From the NCBI GenBank assembly GCA_964628515.1, contig CAZVNZ010000012.1, positions 20,801 through 84,800 of the forward strand: 64,000 bases of DNA, in the 5' to 3' direction. This DNA is from CAZVNZ01 sp964628515 (GTDB lineage: Bacteria; Bacillota; Clostridia; Christensenellales; Christensenellaceae). The notes under the pieces are model-generated. The model was not told where the DNA came from and searched no databases. It saw nothing but the letters and a program-made list of their open reading frames with translations. The position numbers and the translations under genes were made by a program. Positions 15,566-24,732 of this stretch are shown here, piece by piece (position 1 is the stretch's first letter; every line of letters begins with the position of its first letter).

Positions 15566-16474
15566 CTAATTCTCCTTAATAGTATTTGTAAGTTGTGATA
15601 TACTCTCTAACCCTCTATCCTCTCCAAATGCTGTAAGTTCATTTATAATGTCTATACATGCGGTTGGCTTTCTCATGGTGGCACTCCCTACCATTACCGC
15701 ATTTGCACCGGCTATCATAAATTCTGCACAGTCCTCTCCGCTCATTATGCCACCCATGCCTATAATATCTATGTCGATATTTCTAACCTCGTAAACCATA
15801 CGTAAGGCAATGGGTTTAATACACGGGCCCGACAGCCCTCCTGTTTTGTTTGCAAGCACAAAGGTGGATGTTTGAGCATTTATTGCCATCCCCGTTAATG
15901 TATTAATTAGGGAAATACCGTCCGCTCCCCCCTCTTTTGCGGCTTTTGCCATATCTAAAATATTTGTAACGTTTGGTGTCAGCTTTATTATTATAGGCTT
16001 TTTTGCCACTTTTTTAACCTTGCTTACAATGCCTTTCAGCACCTCTGCATCCGTGCCAAAGCCTATTCCCCCACAAGAAACGTTGGGGCAGGAAACATTA
16101 ATTTCGTATAAATCTATGTCTATTTCGTTTAGTGCTTCTGTAACGTAAATGTAGTCCTCTACCGTACTTCCTGCTATATTTGCAATTTTTACCGTGTTGA
16201 TGGTTTTTATTCGTTGCCAAATAGTTTTTTTAAACTCCTCTACGCCGGGGTTTTGAAGTCCTACGGAGTTGAGCACTCCGCTACTTGTTTCCGCAATTCT
16301 TACAGGTGGGTTGCCCAACCGCTTTTCTTTGGTAAGTGCTTTTAATGTAATTGCACCTAAAGCGGATAAATCCATATACCCCATATACTCTTCCCCAAAG
16401 CCAAATGTACCCGAGGCTGTAATTACAGGGTTTTTAAGGGAAACTCCTGCTATGTTTACCTTCATATCTATCAT
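15566..16474 (-). CDS. pyrD: Dihydroorotate dehydrogenase B, catalytic subunit
   Basis: A 302-residue class 1B FMN enzyme that oxidises dihydroorotate in partnership with PyrK and uses NAD. It shows ASGTFGFGEE near the start, NVSCPNVSCGG with the catalytic cysteine, IIKLTPNV, NTLTGMAI and GMGGIMSGEDCAEF for FMN phosphate binding. ATG at 16474 follows AAGGAGGTG and overlaps the pyrK stop by four bases (ATGA), so the two subunits are translationally coupled. Confidence 0.96.
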   Translation of the reverse strand: MIDMKVNIAGVSLKNPVITASGTFGFGEEYMGYMDLSALGAITLKALTKEKRLGNPPVRIAETSSGVLNSVGLQNPGVEEFKKTIWQRIKTINTVKIANIAGSTVEDYIYVTEALNEIDIDLYEINVSCPNVSCGGIGFGTDAEVLKGIVSKVKKVAKKPIIIKLTPNVTNILDMAKAAKEGGADGISLINTLTGMAINAQTSTFVLANKTGGLSGPCIKPIALRMVYEVRNIDIDIIGMGGIMSGEDCAEFMIAGANAVMVGSATMRKPTACIDIINELTAFGEDRGLESISQLTNTIKEN

Positions 16475-17235
16475 AAGGACACCTCCTTAATATTAAATAC
16501 AGGGCCTTGCAGACATACCTTTTTGTATTCCTCTCCAATTTTGCACACACAGGTTGTGCAACCCCCTGTACCACACCCCATATGCTGCTCTAAGGAAACA
16601 AATGTAGGTATATCCCCCACTACATTTGCAAGGCTCTTAAAAAAAACATGCGGACCGCAAGCTAAAATTACATCCGGCTTGGTTTTTTCAACTTCTTGTC
16701 TTAAAACCTCAGTAATAAAGCCTTCCCTTCCTGCCGTTCCGTCGTCTGTTGTAATAATTGTTTTTGCAAAACTCTCAAAATCCTTTTGTTGATATATATA
16801 ATCTTTGGATCTAAAGCCTAAAAAGGCGGTATACTCCGCATTGGGATAATAGGCACTTAAAGATTTTAAGGGGGCTACCCCCACTCCACCACCTATAAGC
16901 CATACCTTTTTTTGCTCCTCTTTTAAAGCAAAGCCTTTGCCTAAGGGCATTACCACATCTAAAGTGTCTCCCTCTTTTTGCATTGCTAATATGGCTGTGC
17001 CTTTGCCTACCACCTGATACACAAAATGTACCTCTTTTTTGTGGTAATCCACATAATTTATGCTAATTGGTCGTCTTAAAAAAAGCTCTTGATGCTGGGG
17101 AATTTCTATATGCCCAAACTGCCCCGGTCTGAAAAACTTAAGCATTTGCTCGCTACAAGTCAGTTTTAGCAAATATGTATCCTTTGCAATTATTTGGTTG
17201 TATAAAATCTTCTCTAAATAGTGTTTGTTTAACAT
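16471..17235 (-). CDS. pyrK: Dihydroorotate dehydrogenase B, electron-transfer subunit
   Basis: A 254-residue ferredoxin-reductase-type subunit that passes electrons from PyrD to NAD through FAD and a [2Fe-2S] cluster. It shows the FAD-binding LRRPISINYVD, the NAD-binding GGGVGVAPL and a C-terminal cysteine cluster (CGTGGCTTCVCK and a later C before LQGPVF). Its stop overlaps pyrD. GGGAG lies just upstream of ATG. Confidence 0.95.
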   Translation of the reverse strand: MLNKHYLEKILYNQIIAKDTYLLKLTCSEQMLKFFRPGQFGHIEIPQHQELFLRRPISINYVDYHKKEVHFVYQVVGKGTAILAMQKEGDTLDVVMPLGKGFALKEEQKKVWLIGGGVGVAPLKSLSAYYPNAEYTAFLGFRSKDYIYQQKDFESFAKTIITTDDGTAGREGFITEVLRQEVEKTKPDVILACGPHVFFKSLANVVGDIPTFVSLEQHMGCGTGGCTTCVCKIGEEYKKVCLQGPVFNIKEVSL

Positions 17236-17244
17236 ATATCTCCC

Positions 17245-18171
17245 TCAGTAACTAATATTATTTTTGCTAAAGGTTGTTAAAATATCCTCTCTCATAGCTA
17301 TAGTGGCTTGTTTCGCCGCTTTTTCAAAGGATAGTTTTGAGTATTCATCCCTTTGCCATGCGGTTAGTATTGCACGTGAATTATTTACAATACCCCCCAA
17401 GCCCTTGCTGTCGAAGTTTGGCAGTAGCCCCTGCGCACTACCCCCTTGTGCGCCATAACCGGGGATTAGTACAAAAATATTTTTATGATTTTTGCGTAGC
17501 TCCTCCGCTTGAGTGGGATAGGTTGCGCCAATAACCGCACCTACAGAGCTGTAGCCGTATTTACCTATTAGCCCCTCACCCCAGTTGTCCACTAAATCCG
17601 CCATATAATCATAAATCTTTTTGTTGTTGCACTCTAAGTCTTGCAACTCAAAGGAGGATTTATTGGAGGTTTTTACCAGTACAAATATGCCTTTATCGTA
17701 CTGTTTGCAATCATCCGTAAAGGGCTTTATGCCGTCTGTGCCAAGATAGCCGTTTACCGTCAGAAAATCTGCATCAAATACCGAGTGCATTACACCCTCT
17801 ATTTCCGTTTTACCTATATATGCACTTGAGTATGCCATAGCCGTAGCGCCAATATCGTTACGCTTAACATCCAAAATAACGATTAAACCTGCCTCTTTTG
17901 CATAGTCTATTGTTTTTTTCATAGCTTCTATGCCGGGTATTCCGTACATTTCGTAGTATGCCGCCTGTATTTTAACGCTTGGGACAATGTCTGCAATTTC
18001 GTCAATAATTGCGGAGTTAAAATTATAAATGCTGTTTGCAACATACTCTAAAGGCTTGCGATTGCCCTTTGCAATAACCTTTTTGGGTATATAATCAAAA
18101 GAGGTATCAAGCCCCACGCAAATAGGGCATTTTAGCTTGATGATTTTTTCTATAAGTCTATCGATTATCAT
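17245..18171 (-). CDS. pyrF: Orotidine 5'-phosphate decarboxylase, long (type 2) form
   Basis: A 308-residue OMP decarboxylase that makes UMP. It shows CVGLDTSFDYIP at the N-terminus, the catalytic LDVKRNDIGATA (Asp-Lys-Asp set), VNGYLGTDGI, GAVIGATYP and LIPGYGAQGG with the phosphate-binding region. At over 300 residues it belongs to the longer family rather than the 240-residue form. ATG 18171 follows AAGGAG and overlaps the 3' end of pyrC by 14 bases. Confidence 0.95.
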   Translation of the reverse strand: MIIDRLIEKIIKLKCPICVGLDTSFDYIPKKVIAKGNRKPLEYVANSIYNFNSAIIDEIADIVPSVKIQAAYYEMYGIPGIEAMKKTIDYAKEAGLIVILDVKRNDIGATAMAYSSAYIGKTEIEGVMHSVFDADFLTVNGYLGTDGIKPFTDDCKQYDKGIFVLVKTSNKSSFELQDLECNNKKIYDYMADLVDNWGEGLIGKYGYSSVGAVIGATYPTQAEELRKNHKNIFVLIPGYGAQGGSAQGLLPNFDSKGLGGIVNNSRAILTAWQRDEYSKLSFEKAAKQATIAMREDILTTFSKNNISY

Positions 18172-19429
18172 ATTTTACTTCTCCTTCTACTATTGTACAT
18201 TTTAGTTTTCCGTACAATGTATAGTTTACAAAAGGACTGTTTTTGGATTTTGAAACAATATCCTCTTTATTATAAACATATTTTTGCTCTAAATCCCAAA
18301 TACTTAGGCTTGCAGGCATATTTTGTGCAATTTCTCCCTCATGTAGCTTAATTATATCCGAGGGGCTTTTGCTCATTAGCTCAATAAGCCTTGTTAGGGG
18401 GATTATTCCCCTTTTTACTAAATAAGTATAGCAAACGGCAAATGCGGTTTGCAAGCCTATCATTCCAAATGGGGGTGGTATTTGTGCCTTTTCCTCTAAG
18501 GTGTGGGGTGCGTGGTCTGTTGCTATGGCATCTATGGTGCCGTCTGCTATCCCCTCTATTACCGCCAAAACATCACTCTTTTCTCTAATTGGCGGATTTA
18601 CCTTTAGCATTGGTGTGTAGTTTAAAAGCAAACTGTCATCTAAGCTTATATAATGGGGTGTTGTTTCGCAAGTAATTTTTGCCCCCTGCTTTTTTGCTTG
18701 CCTTATTATATCCACACTGCCTTCGGTAGAAACATGGCAAATGTGCAGTCTTGCATTGTGCTTTAGTGCAAGCTCGGTGTCTCTTTTTGTGAGGTTGTCC
18801 TCTACCTCCCTACCTATGCCCTTTAGCCCTGCTATTTTTGCATGCTCCCCACCATGCACCTCGCCGTCCCCTCTAAGTGCAATATCTTCCTCGTGTAGCA
18901 TTAACAGCTTGTTTTCTGCATCCGCTTTACTAAAGGCACTAATTAGTATTTCCTCGTCTAAAACAGGCAGACCGTCGTCCGAGAATGCAACGGCGTCTTG
19001 TAGCCTTGCAAAGTCTGTAAGCTCTTTGCCTAACATTCCCTTGGTTATGCAGGCAACAGGCAGTACCCGTGCGTAGCCTTCTTCCTTGCTTTTATTTATT
19101 ACGTAGGATAGTGTTTCCACGTTATCTATGCAGGGTTTTGTGTTTGGCATACAGCAAATTGTGGTATATCCGCCACTAACGGCAGCCCTTGTGCCTGTAA
19201 TTACATCCTCTTTATGGGTAAAACCGGGGTCTCTTAAATGGCAATGTAAATCCACAAAGCCTGCAAAGGCATAAAGGTTTGTGCCGTCAATAATTTCTCC
19301 TATTGTAGCCCTTTTCGTTTGCTTGCCGATATTTTTGCCTATATTAGCTATTTTACCGCTTTTAATTAATATATCCGTGTTATGTATTTCCCCATTATAA
19401 TTGGCTATATTAACATTTTTTATTAGCAT
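18158..19429 (-). CDS. pyrC: Dihydroorotase
   Basis: A 423-residue class I dihydroorotase that cyclises carbamoyl-aspartate to dihydroorotate. The metal site is visible: FVDLHCHLRDPG (two histidines), the later H in LHICHVSTEG, and IATDHAPH with the catalytic aspartate. ATG 19429 is preferred because AAAGGGTG lies about 6 bases upstream and family members start with a short strand such as LIKN. An in-frame ATG 33 bases earlier has GGAGG only 3 bases away and remains an alternative. No pyrR, pyrB or carAB is present here, and the 59-92 bases upstream are too short for a PyrR attenuator. Confidence 0.94.
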   Translation of the reverse strand: MLIKNVNIANYNGEIHNTDILIKSGKIANIGKNIGKQTKRATIGEIIDGTNLYAFAGFVDLHCHLRDPGFTHKEDVITGTRAAVSGGYTTICCMPNTKPCIDNVETLSYVINKSKEEGYARVLPVACITKGMLGKELTDFARLQDAVAFSDDGLPVLDEEILISAFSKADAENKLLMLHEEDIALRGDGEVHGGEHAKIAGLKGIGREVEDNLTKRDTELALKHNARLHICHVSTEGSVDIIRQAKKQGAKITCETTPHYISLDDSLLLNYTPMLKVNPPIREKSDVLAVIEGIADGTIDAIATDHAPHTLEEKAQIPPPFGMIGLQTAFAVCYTYLVKRGIIPLTRLIELMSKSPSDIIKLHEGEIAQNMPASLSIWDLEQKYVYNKEDIVSKSKNSPFVNYTLYGKLKCTIVEGEVKYDNR

Positions 19430-19521
19430 TTCAGCACCCTTTATATCTCGCAAACTCTCCATAAACCTCCATTGAAATATTTACATTTTTTGCCCGTTTG
19501 GCATTGTTTATTATATAGCGT

Positions 19522-20427
19522 TTAACTTATTTCCAACTTTTCCAGTATTTGTGTAAAGTATTTGGGCAAAGGTGCAAAAAATTCCATATATTCGTTTGTT
19601 GTGGGGTGGAAAAACCCTAAATTGTATGCGTGGAGCATCTGCCCTTTTAAATTATATTCGCATTTTGCCTTTGTGTATAAGGAATCTCCCACCACCGGAA
19701 AGCCTATGTGCTTCATATGTACCCTTATTTGATGGGTTCGCCCCGTTTGCAAAGTAGCCTCTACTAAGGTGTATTTGCCGTAATTTGCCAGCACTTTGTA
19801 CTCGGTTATTGCGTTTCTGCCCATTTTAGACACCGCCATTTTTTTCCTGTCCTGCTTGTGTCTGTCTATGTTTGTGTTTATTACACCGCTTTTTTGCTTT
19901 ATATTGCCGTAGCATAAGGCAATGTATTTGCGCTTTGCTATCTTTTTTTCTATTTGCTCTGCTAATTTTCTGTGTGCATTATCGTTTTTTGCCACAACTA
20001 AAAGTCCGGAAGTGTCTTTATCTAACCTATGTACAATACCCGGACGCAACTCTCCGTTTATGCCGGACAAATCTTTAATGTAATACATAATTGCGTTTAC
20101 AAGAGTGCCTTCGTAGTTTCCGGGAGCCGGATGGGTAACCATACCTTGAGGTTTATTTATCACCGCAATAGCTTCATCTTCATAAATAATATCTATGGGA
20201 ATGGCTTGTGGCAAAATTTCCGTTTCTTTAATTTCGGGGAGTGTAATTTCCACCACATCTCCCTCTTTTATTTTTGCGCTTGCTTTAGCTAAATTACCGT
20301 TTACCAAAACAAGACCGTCATCTATAAGTTGTTTAACATACGAGCGGGAAAATCCCCCTAATTCCTCTGCAATAAAGGTATCCAATCTTTTATTTGATGC
20401 TGTTGAAATTAGTTTACTCTTCTGCAT
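19522..20427 (-). CDS. rluD: RluD-family 23S rRNA/tRNA pseudouridine synthase
   Basis: A 301-residue enzyme with an N-terminal S4 RNA-binding domain (about 14-60, RLDTFIAEEL to VNGN) and an RluA/RluD catalytic domain with the hallmark GIVHRLDKDTSGLLVVAK, whose aspartate attacks uracil. ATG 20427 lies inside the last codons of lspA (14-base overlap) and has no clear ribosome binding site of its own, so it is probably read by coupling. A GTG 42 bases earlier is less likely. lspA-rluD preceding pyr genes is a known Firmicute arrangement. The precise uridine target is unknown. Confidence 0.9.
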   Translation of the reverse strand: MQKSKLISTASNKRLDTFIAEELGGFSRSYVKQLIDDGLVLVNGNLAKASAKIKEGDVVEITLPEIKETEILPQAIPIDIIYEDEAIAVINKPQGMVTHPAPGNYEGTLVNAIMYYIKDLSGINGELRPGIVHRLDKDTSGLLVVAKNDNAHRKLAEQIEKKIAKRKYIALCYGNIKQKSGVINTNIDRHKQDRKKMAVSKMGRNAITEYKVLANYGKYTLVEATLQTGRTHQIRVHMKHIGFPVVGDSLYTKAKCEYNLKGQMLHAYNLGFFHPTTNEYMEFFAPLPKYFTQILEKLEIS

Positions 20428-20890
20428 TTTTCTTTTTTTCTTTATCCCAAAACCAAATAATAAATACACCGAGCATTATTGCTCCAAAGGTTAAAAAGGC
20501 ATCCGCAACGTTAAATATGGCAAAATCCACAAAGGCAAATTCCAACATATCCACAACATAGCCTAAAAATAATCTATCTATTAAGTTGCCTATTGCTCCC
20601 CCTGCTATAAAGCACATAGAAAGCCTAAACAGCCAAGAAAATTTATCTTTGTACTTAAATAAAAAGTAGATAACCACCACCGACATTATTAGAGAAATTA
20701 TGGCAAGTACCCAGGTTGCATCATTAAAAAGGCTAAACGCCGCACCTGTGTTTTCCACATAAGTAAAATTCATAAAACCCGGAATAAAGGGTACACTTTG
20801 TCCGGGCATATGGGCTAAATTTATAACAGAAACGTATTTTATTATTTGATCAAAAATTACCACCGCTGCTATTATTATTGCATATATCAT
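20414..20890 (-). CDS. lspA: Prolipoprotein signal peptidase
   Basis: A 158-residue four-helix membrane aspartyl protease that removes signal peptides from lipidated prolipoproteins, such as the BtuF and GerMN proteins encoded in this window. The two catalytic aspartates are visible in the N-terminal-to-middle DQ-containing helix region and in GGAIGNLIDRLFLGYVVDML. YVENTGAAFSLF is the other conserved block. ATG 20890 has GGAG 6 bases upstream; a GTG 12 bases earlier overlaps that site. Confidence 0.95.
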   Translation of the reverse strand: MIYAIIIAAVVIFDQIIKYVSVINLAHMPGQSVPFIPGFMNFTYVENTGAAFSLFNDATWVLAIISLIMSVVVIYFLFKYKDKFSWLFRLSMCFIAGGAIGNLIDRLFLGYVVDMLEFAFVDFAIFNVADAFLTFGAIMLGVFIIWFWDKEKKKNAEE

Positions 20891-20904
20891 AAATATCTCC
20901 ACAT

Positions 20905-20940
20905 ATAAAAAATTATCACAAGCAAAAGCCTGTGATAATT
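20905..20940 (-). terminator. Terminator after nhaC
   Basis: A perfect 10-bp stem AATTATCACA/TGTGATAATT (20911-20920 and 20931-20940) with a 10-base loop is followed on the minus strand by TTTTTTAT. It separates the nhaC gene from the lspA operon. Confidence 0.75.
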
Positions 20941-20969
20941 ATATCATAAATTAAATTTAATTAAAAGTA

Positions 20970-22853
20970 TTAATTAGCCTCTGCTTTTTTTGCAAACACT
21001 CCCGTTCCATCGGGTTTTCTGCCAAACAAGAACACTACTGTCGCCGTTGCTATAATACCTATTGTTAATGTTATCCAAACGTTTAAGCCAAAGCCTACCA
21101 GCAAATAGCCAAAGAGTATGGATAGCCCTGCAATAAGTAGCGCATAGGGCATTTGGGTGCGTACGTGGTCCATATGGTCCACAGATGCGCCCATGGAGGA
21201 TAGTATAGTGGTGTCCGAAATAGGAGAGCAATGGTCTCCGAATATTGCGCCTGTAAGCACTCCGCCTATGCAAGCAGTCATATATATCGTTGGGTCTGCA
21301 ATTGCGGATTGGTTTGCCAGTATTATACTGTTGGCAAGGGGTATTGTTAACGGTGATAGTATTAGCATAGTACCGTAAGCCGTGCCCGTAGCAAAAGACA
21401 CGAGAGAACCTATAATAAACACTCCTGCCGGTAAGAACCAATAAGGCACATAAGAAGAAAGTGCATTTACAAGGAAAATATTAGTACCGAGAGATTTAAT
21501 GGTGGAATTTAGCGACCACGCAAACAGTAGTATTATAACCGTAATAATAAGCCCTTTCCAACCCGAAACCCATGTTTTTATACCTTCGTCCACAGAAAAT
21601 CGCTTTTTAATAACACCCATCAGTAAAGCTACAATACTTGCAATTAGCGCTACTTGCAAAAGCACCACCGAGGCATCCGCCTGACTAAATGCGTCCGCAA
21701 AGGAAATTTCCGCCGAGGGCACCCCCGAAGAAAGCAAGGTTGCGTAGCCGTTATACCAAAACATAACAAATGAGCCTATAATTAAGATACCAATGGGGAT
21801 AATAGCATCCCAAATACTCTTTTTAGACTCGCTTGGAGGTGCAACCCCCTGCTCTGTATCCACAGAAACCATAGGCACGCTGTCCGGACGTAAAGGTTGG
21901 TTGTATTTAAAGGCACGCATTTGTGCTTTTTGCATACTACCCATATCTTTTAGCATTATTATGGTAAACAGTACGAAAGCTAACATAAATATGTTGTAGA
22001 ATCTGTATGGTATGGATGACACAAACCATTCGTATGGTGATGTTATGCCATAAGCGGCGGTTGCGCCTGCAATATCCGCAAAGCCGGTTGCAATGGCTGA
22101 CATCTCTGTGGAAATCCATGTAGATACAAGGGCTATACCTGCAATGGGTGCTGCCGTCGCATCAACAATAAAGGATAGCTTTTCTCTTGATACCCTCGTG
22201 TTATCCGTAATAGGACGCATTACCGAGCCTGCAATTAAGCTGTTTGCATAATCGTCAAAGAATATTAGTATGCCCATAAACCAAGTAGCAAGTTGAGAGC
22301 CTCTTGCGGATTTTGCCCGTTTTCCTATTGCCTCCGCTAAGGCATGGGCGCCACCCATACGAGTAACAAGGGCGATAACTCCGCCTATTACAAGTACTTG
22401 CAGCAGTACCCCTGCATTCCAGCCGTCCGCCATGGATTCTATCATACGGTTTACTACATCTATAAAGCCCTCGAAAAATGCTACAAATATATTTATTCCC
22501 GGATTTGCCATTTGCAACATAAAAGCGCCTAAAGCAATACCCAAAAACAAAGATACCACAACATTTTTAGTAATAAATGCCAGTAGTATGGCAATTAGTG
22601 GCGGTAGTAGCACAAGCCAGCCGTATATTTTTACGTTAGCATGTCTTGGCGCATCGTTTAGCGCCGACTCCGCTACGGCAATTTGCTCCTCGTCTCCCGA
22701 GTTTAGTGCGGTTTCCAAATTTTGCTCTGCCTGTGTTATAAGCTCTTGCGATTTAACAAGATTTTCTTGAGAAGAAACCACAAAAATCATAATGAATACA
22801 AATATAGCAAGAATAATAGACAAGGCAACAACATTTGTTTTGTTTTTCATCAT
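20970..22853 (-). CDS. nhaC: NhaC-family Na+/H+ antiporter with an N-terminal coiled loop
   Basis: A 627-residue polytopic membrane antiporter. Family landmarks: a discontinuous helix region FDDYANSLIAGSVMRPI, ATAAPIAGIALVSTWI, and GDHCSPISDTTILSSMGA (about 540-557). Members exchange Na+ for H+, or in some cases carboxylates or amino acids. Unusual: after the first helix (about 9-28) there is a roughly 45-residue Glu/Gln/Ala-rich loop likely to form a helical hairpin before the second helix at about 78. ATG 22853 and the next ATG (22850) both follow AGGGGG, and the second has the better spacing. It has its own promoter and terminator. Confidence 0.88.
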   Translation of the reverse strand: MMKNKTNVVALSIILAIFVFIMIFVVSSQENLVKSQELITQAEQNLETALNSGDEEQIAVAESALNDAPRHANVKIYGWLVLLPPLIAILLAFITKNVVVSLFLGIALGAFMLQMANPGINIFVAFFEGFIDVVNRMIESMADGWNAGVLLQVLVIGGVIALVTRMGGAHALAEAIGKRAKSARGSQLATWFMGILIFFDDYANSLIAGSVMRPITDNTRVSREKLSFIVDATAAPIAGIALVSTWISTEMSAIATGFADIAGATAAYGITSPYEWFVSSIPYRFYNIFMLAFVLFTIIMLKDMGSMQKAQMRAFKYNQPLRPDSVPMVSVDTEQGVAPPSESKKSIWDAIIPIGILIIGSFVMFWYNGYATLLSSGVPSAEISFADAFSQADASVVLLQVALIASIVALLMGVIKKRFSVDEGIKTWVSGWKGLIITVIILLFAWSLNSTIKSLGTNIFLVNALSSYVPYWFLPAGVFIIGSLVSFATGTAYGTMLILSPLTIPLANSIILANQSAIADPTIYMTACIGGVLTGAIFGDHCSPISDTTILSSMGASVDHMDHVRTQMPYALLIAGLSILFGYLLVGFGLNVWITLTIGIIATATVVFLFGRKPDGTGVFAKKAEAN

Positions 22854-22885
22854 AAACCCCCTAATTAAAATAAGAATTGATATAC

Positions 22886-22911
22886 GTGAACTTAAAATTT
22901 ACGATGTTCAC
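22886..22911. repeat. GTGAAC/GTTCAC inverted repeat in the nhaC leader
   Basis: Half-sites GTGAAC (22886-22891) and GTTCAC (22906-22911) are separated by 14 bases and lie downstream of the nhaC -10. They could be a repressor operator or the base of an mRNA hairpin. The regulator is unknown. Confidence 0.4.
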
Positions 22912-22926
22912 AATTTGTTTACACAT

Positions 22927-22955
22927 ATAATACTATATAAATAAAATTAATACAA
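22927..22955 (-). promoter_or_regulatory. nhaC promoter
   Basis: On the minus strand TTGTAT (22955-22950), 17 bases, TATTAT (22932-22927). It points into nhaC, about 70 bases upstream of the start codon. Confidence 0.55.
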
Positions 22956-22961
22956 TAAAAA

Positions 22962-23408
22962 TTATAATGTTATTCTAAATAAATCCCAATCTTTTATGTG
23001 GGTTGCGCCTAATTTCTTGTAAAACTCAATAGACGGGGTGTTCCATTTAAGGCATGCCCAATCAATTCGCCTCGCTCCTTCTTTTTTTGCAATCTTTGTT
23101 ATTTCTTCAAAAAACGCCTTACCTATCCCCTTATTTCTGTATTCCTCTTTTACAAAAATATCCTCGATGTATATACCTGCGTTGCATAAAAATGTAGAAT
23201 AGTTATTAAAAAACAAAGAGTAGCCTGCGGTTTTGCCGTCTTTCTCAAAAATAATTACCCTTGCTTTTTTTTGCATAAAAACAGAGGAAATAATATCTTC
23301 CTTAGTAGCGGTAACTTCCTCTTCCATTTTTTCGTACCGTGCAAGGTCGTGTATTAACTCTAAAATTATTTCCGCATCACTAATTGTTGCTTCTCTAAAA
23401 TTTAGCAT
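22962..23408 (-). CDS. GNAT acetyltransferase, spermidine/diamine acetyltransferase-like
   Basis: A 148-residue GNAT protein. It shows GIYIEDIFVKEEYRNKGIGK (about 79-98) with the acetyl-CoA loop R-N-K-G-I-G-K and WACLKWNTPSIEFYKKLGA, which match the SSAT group that acetylates polyamines or small amines. The N-terminal LIHDLARYEKMEEEV also fits. It lies between nhaC and divIVA on the same strand. The substrate is inferred from resemblance only. Confidence 0.82.
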   Translation of the reverse strand: MLNFREATISDAEIILELIHDLARYEKMEEEVTATKEDIISSVFMQKKARVIIFEKDGKTAGYSLFFNNYSTFLCNAGIYIEDIFVKEEYRNKGIGKAFFEEITKIAKKEGARRIDWACLKWNTPSIEFYKKLGATHIKDWDLFRITL

Positions 23409-23460
23409 AGTAATTCTCTTTAGTTTATTTTTTTTTGTGATTTAGGTTGGTGGGTATAAA

Positions 23461-23491
23461 GTAGGCACCGTTTATACCAAACAGTGCCTAC
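23461..23491 (-). terminator. Hairpin after divIVA
   Basis: GTAGGCAC and GTGCCTAC form a perfect 8-bp stem that extends through GTTT/AAAC with one wobble pair, leaving a 5-base loop. It directly follows the divIVA stop. The T-run after it is weak (CTTTATA), so it may also act as a 3'-end stabiliser. Confidence 0.6.
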
Positions 23492-23497
23492 ATAACG

Positions 23498-24169
23498 TCA
23501 GTTTTCTATAATTTCGTTTACAATATCCTTTAAGTCGGTGGTTGCTTGCTGTAAATCCAATTCCTTTTGGTCTTTGGATTGCTTTAGAATATCGCTTAAA
23601 TGTATGCTTGAAACTTCACTTTGCGACACATCCGCCATTTGCATGCTTAATTCGTTTAGTTGTTTGGAAAGCTCGTTTGCAGAGCTAACGTGGAACAACT
23701 CATCGTCAAATTTGGTATCTAAAGCTGCAAATTGCTCGTCTAAAAATGCTTTATACCGCTTTTTATAGTCGGAAATTAGCTTTTCGTATTTGTTTAATTC
23801 CTCTTTGGTTGTAGCAAGTTTAATTTGCGTGCTTTCCATTATTGCCCTTGCGTTTTCGCTTGCTAAATCCATAATTTTGGACGCCTGTGCCTCTGCTCTT
23901 TCTATGTAAATAGAAGCATTTCTCTGTGCGGTTACAACAGCCGCCATAAGCTTTTCTTCCACGTTGTCAATTTTGTCCGATTTCTGCTTGTACCTTTCAA
24001 GATCAGATTTTAAAGACTCGTTTTGTGCTATAACATTTTCGTTTTCCTCTATTAAAGATTCAAACTGCTTGATTATAGAGTCCAAAAATTCGTCCACTTG
24101 CTCCGGGTCGTACCCATTGAATTTTTTTCCAAATTCTTTTTCTAAAATTTCTTTTGGCGTTAAGTTCAT
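23498..24169 (-). CDS. divIVA: DivIVA-family cell-pole/division protein
   Basis: A 223-residue protein. The N-terminal DivIVA domain is clear: LTPKEILEKEFGKKFNGYDP followed by EQVDEFLDSI (about 3-32), the membrane-curvature-binding module. It is followed by long coiled coils (35-90 and 100-160) and an acidic tail. DivIVA proteins gather at curved membrane and recruit division or cell-wall factors. It is the last gene of the hlyD-like, yggS, sepF, divIVA cluster typical of Firmicutes, starting 14 bases after sepF. Confidence 0.92.
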   Translation of the reverse strand: MNLTPKEILEKEFGKKFNGYDPEQVDEFLDSIIKQFESLIEENENVIAQNESLKSDLERYKQKSDKIDNVEEKLMAAVVTAQRNASIYIERAEAQASKIMDLASENARAIMESTQIKLATTKEELNKYEKLISDYKKRYKAFLDEQFAALDTKFDDELFHVSSANELSKQLNELSMQMADVSQSEVSSIHLSDILKQSKDQKELDLQQATTDLKDIVNEIIEN

Positions 24170-24183
24170 AGTTTAATCCTCAC

Positions 24184-24708
24184 TTATTTATCAAGATAAT
24201 TTTCAAAATTGAAACCGTTATCCACAGAAGTAGCACCTTCGGCAACATTTGTAGAAACATCTATATTACAAGGTGCCACCACAAAAATATTTCTTGCCGC
24301 TTTTCTGATGTTGCCGTCAAGAGCGTACACCGCACCGCTTACAAAGTCTAAAATGCGTTGCGCTACTTCGTTTTCAAGTTCGTCCAAATTTACAATTATT
24401 GGCTTGTTTTCTTTAAGATGATCTATAATGCTTTGGGAATCGTCGTAAGAAACAGGTTTGAAAATTAATACTCTAACCTTACTTGTATCGTGAAAATTTG
24501 AATATTTTGGTGCAACTACTTCTCTTTCCATTTCTCTGTTCCTATCCCTCTTTTTATTTGCATATTTTTTTTCATCTTCCATCATAAAATCATCGTTTTC
24601 GTAACCGGGCATATCGTCTCTATCGTCTACATAATAGCCGTCGTCTCCGTCTACCTCGGTAGATTCTAAGCCGATAAATTCAAGTATTTTCTTGCCGACA
24701 CCTGCCAT
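24184..24708 (-). CDS. sepF: SepF cell-division protein
   Basis: A 174-residue protein with an N-terminal amphipathic helix (MAGVGKKILEFIGL), an acidic and charged linker (15-75), and a C-terminal SepF domain (about 80-165: VRVLIFKPVSYDD, IIVNLDELE, RILDFVSGAVYAL). SepF anchors FtsZ filaments to the membrane. AAGGAGGG lies upstream of ATG. It sits between yggS and divIVA. Confidence 0.95.
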   Translation of the reverse strand: MAGVGKKILEFIGLESTEVDGDDGYYVDDRDDMPGYENDDFMMEDEKKYANKKRDRNREMEREVVAPKYSNFHDTSKVRVLIFKPVSYDDSQSIIDHLKENKPIIVNLDELENEVAQRILDFVSGAVYALDGNIRKAARNIFVVAPCNIDVSTNVAEGATSVDNGFNFENYLDK

Positions 24709-24732
24709 AAGTGTATAGCCCTCCTTAATATA

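Noticed and set aside
19430..19521. PyrR attenuator before pyrC
   Set aside because: The gap is too short, and no anti-terminator/terminator pair or PyrR-binding loop is visible; pyrR is not nearby.
20974..21441. Minus-strand 155-codon frame inside nhaC
   Set aside because: Out-of-frame shadow of the antiporter, rich in Arg and Tyr and without a domain.
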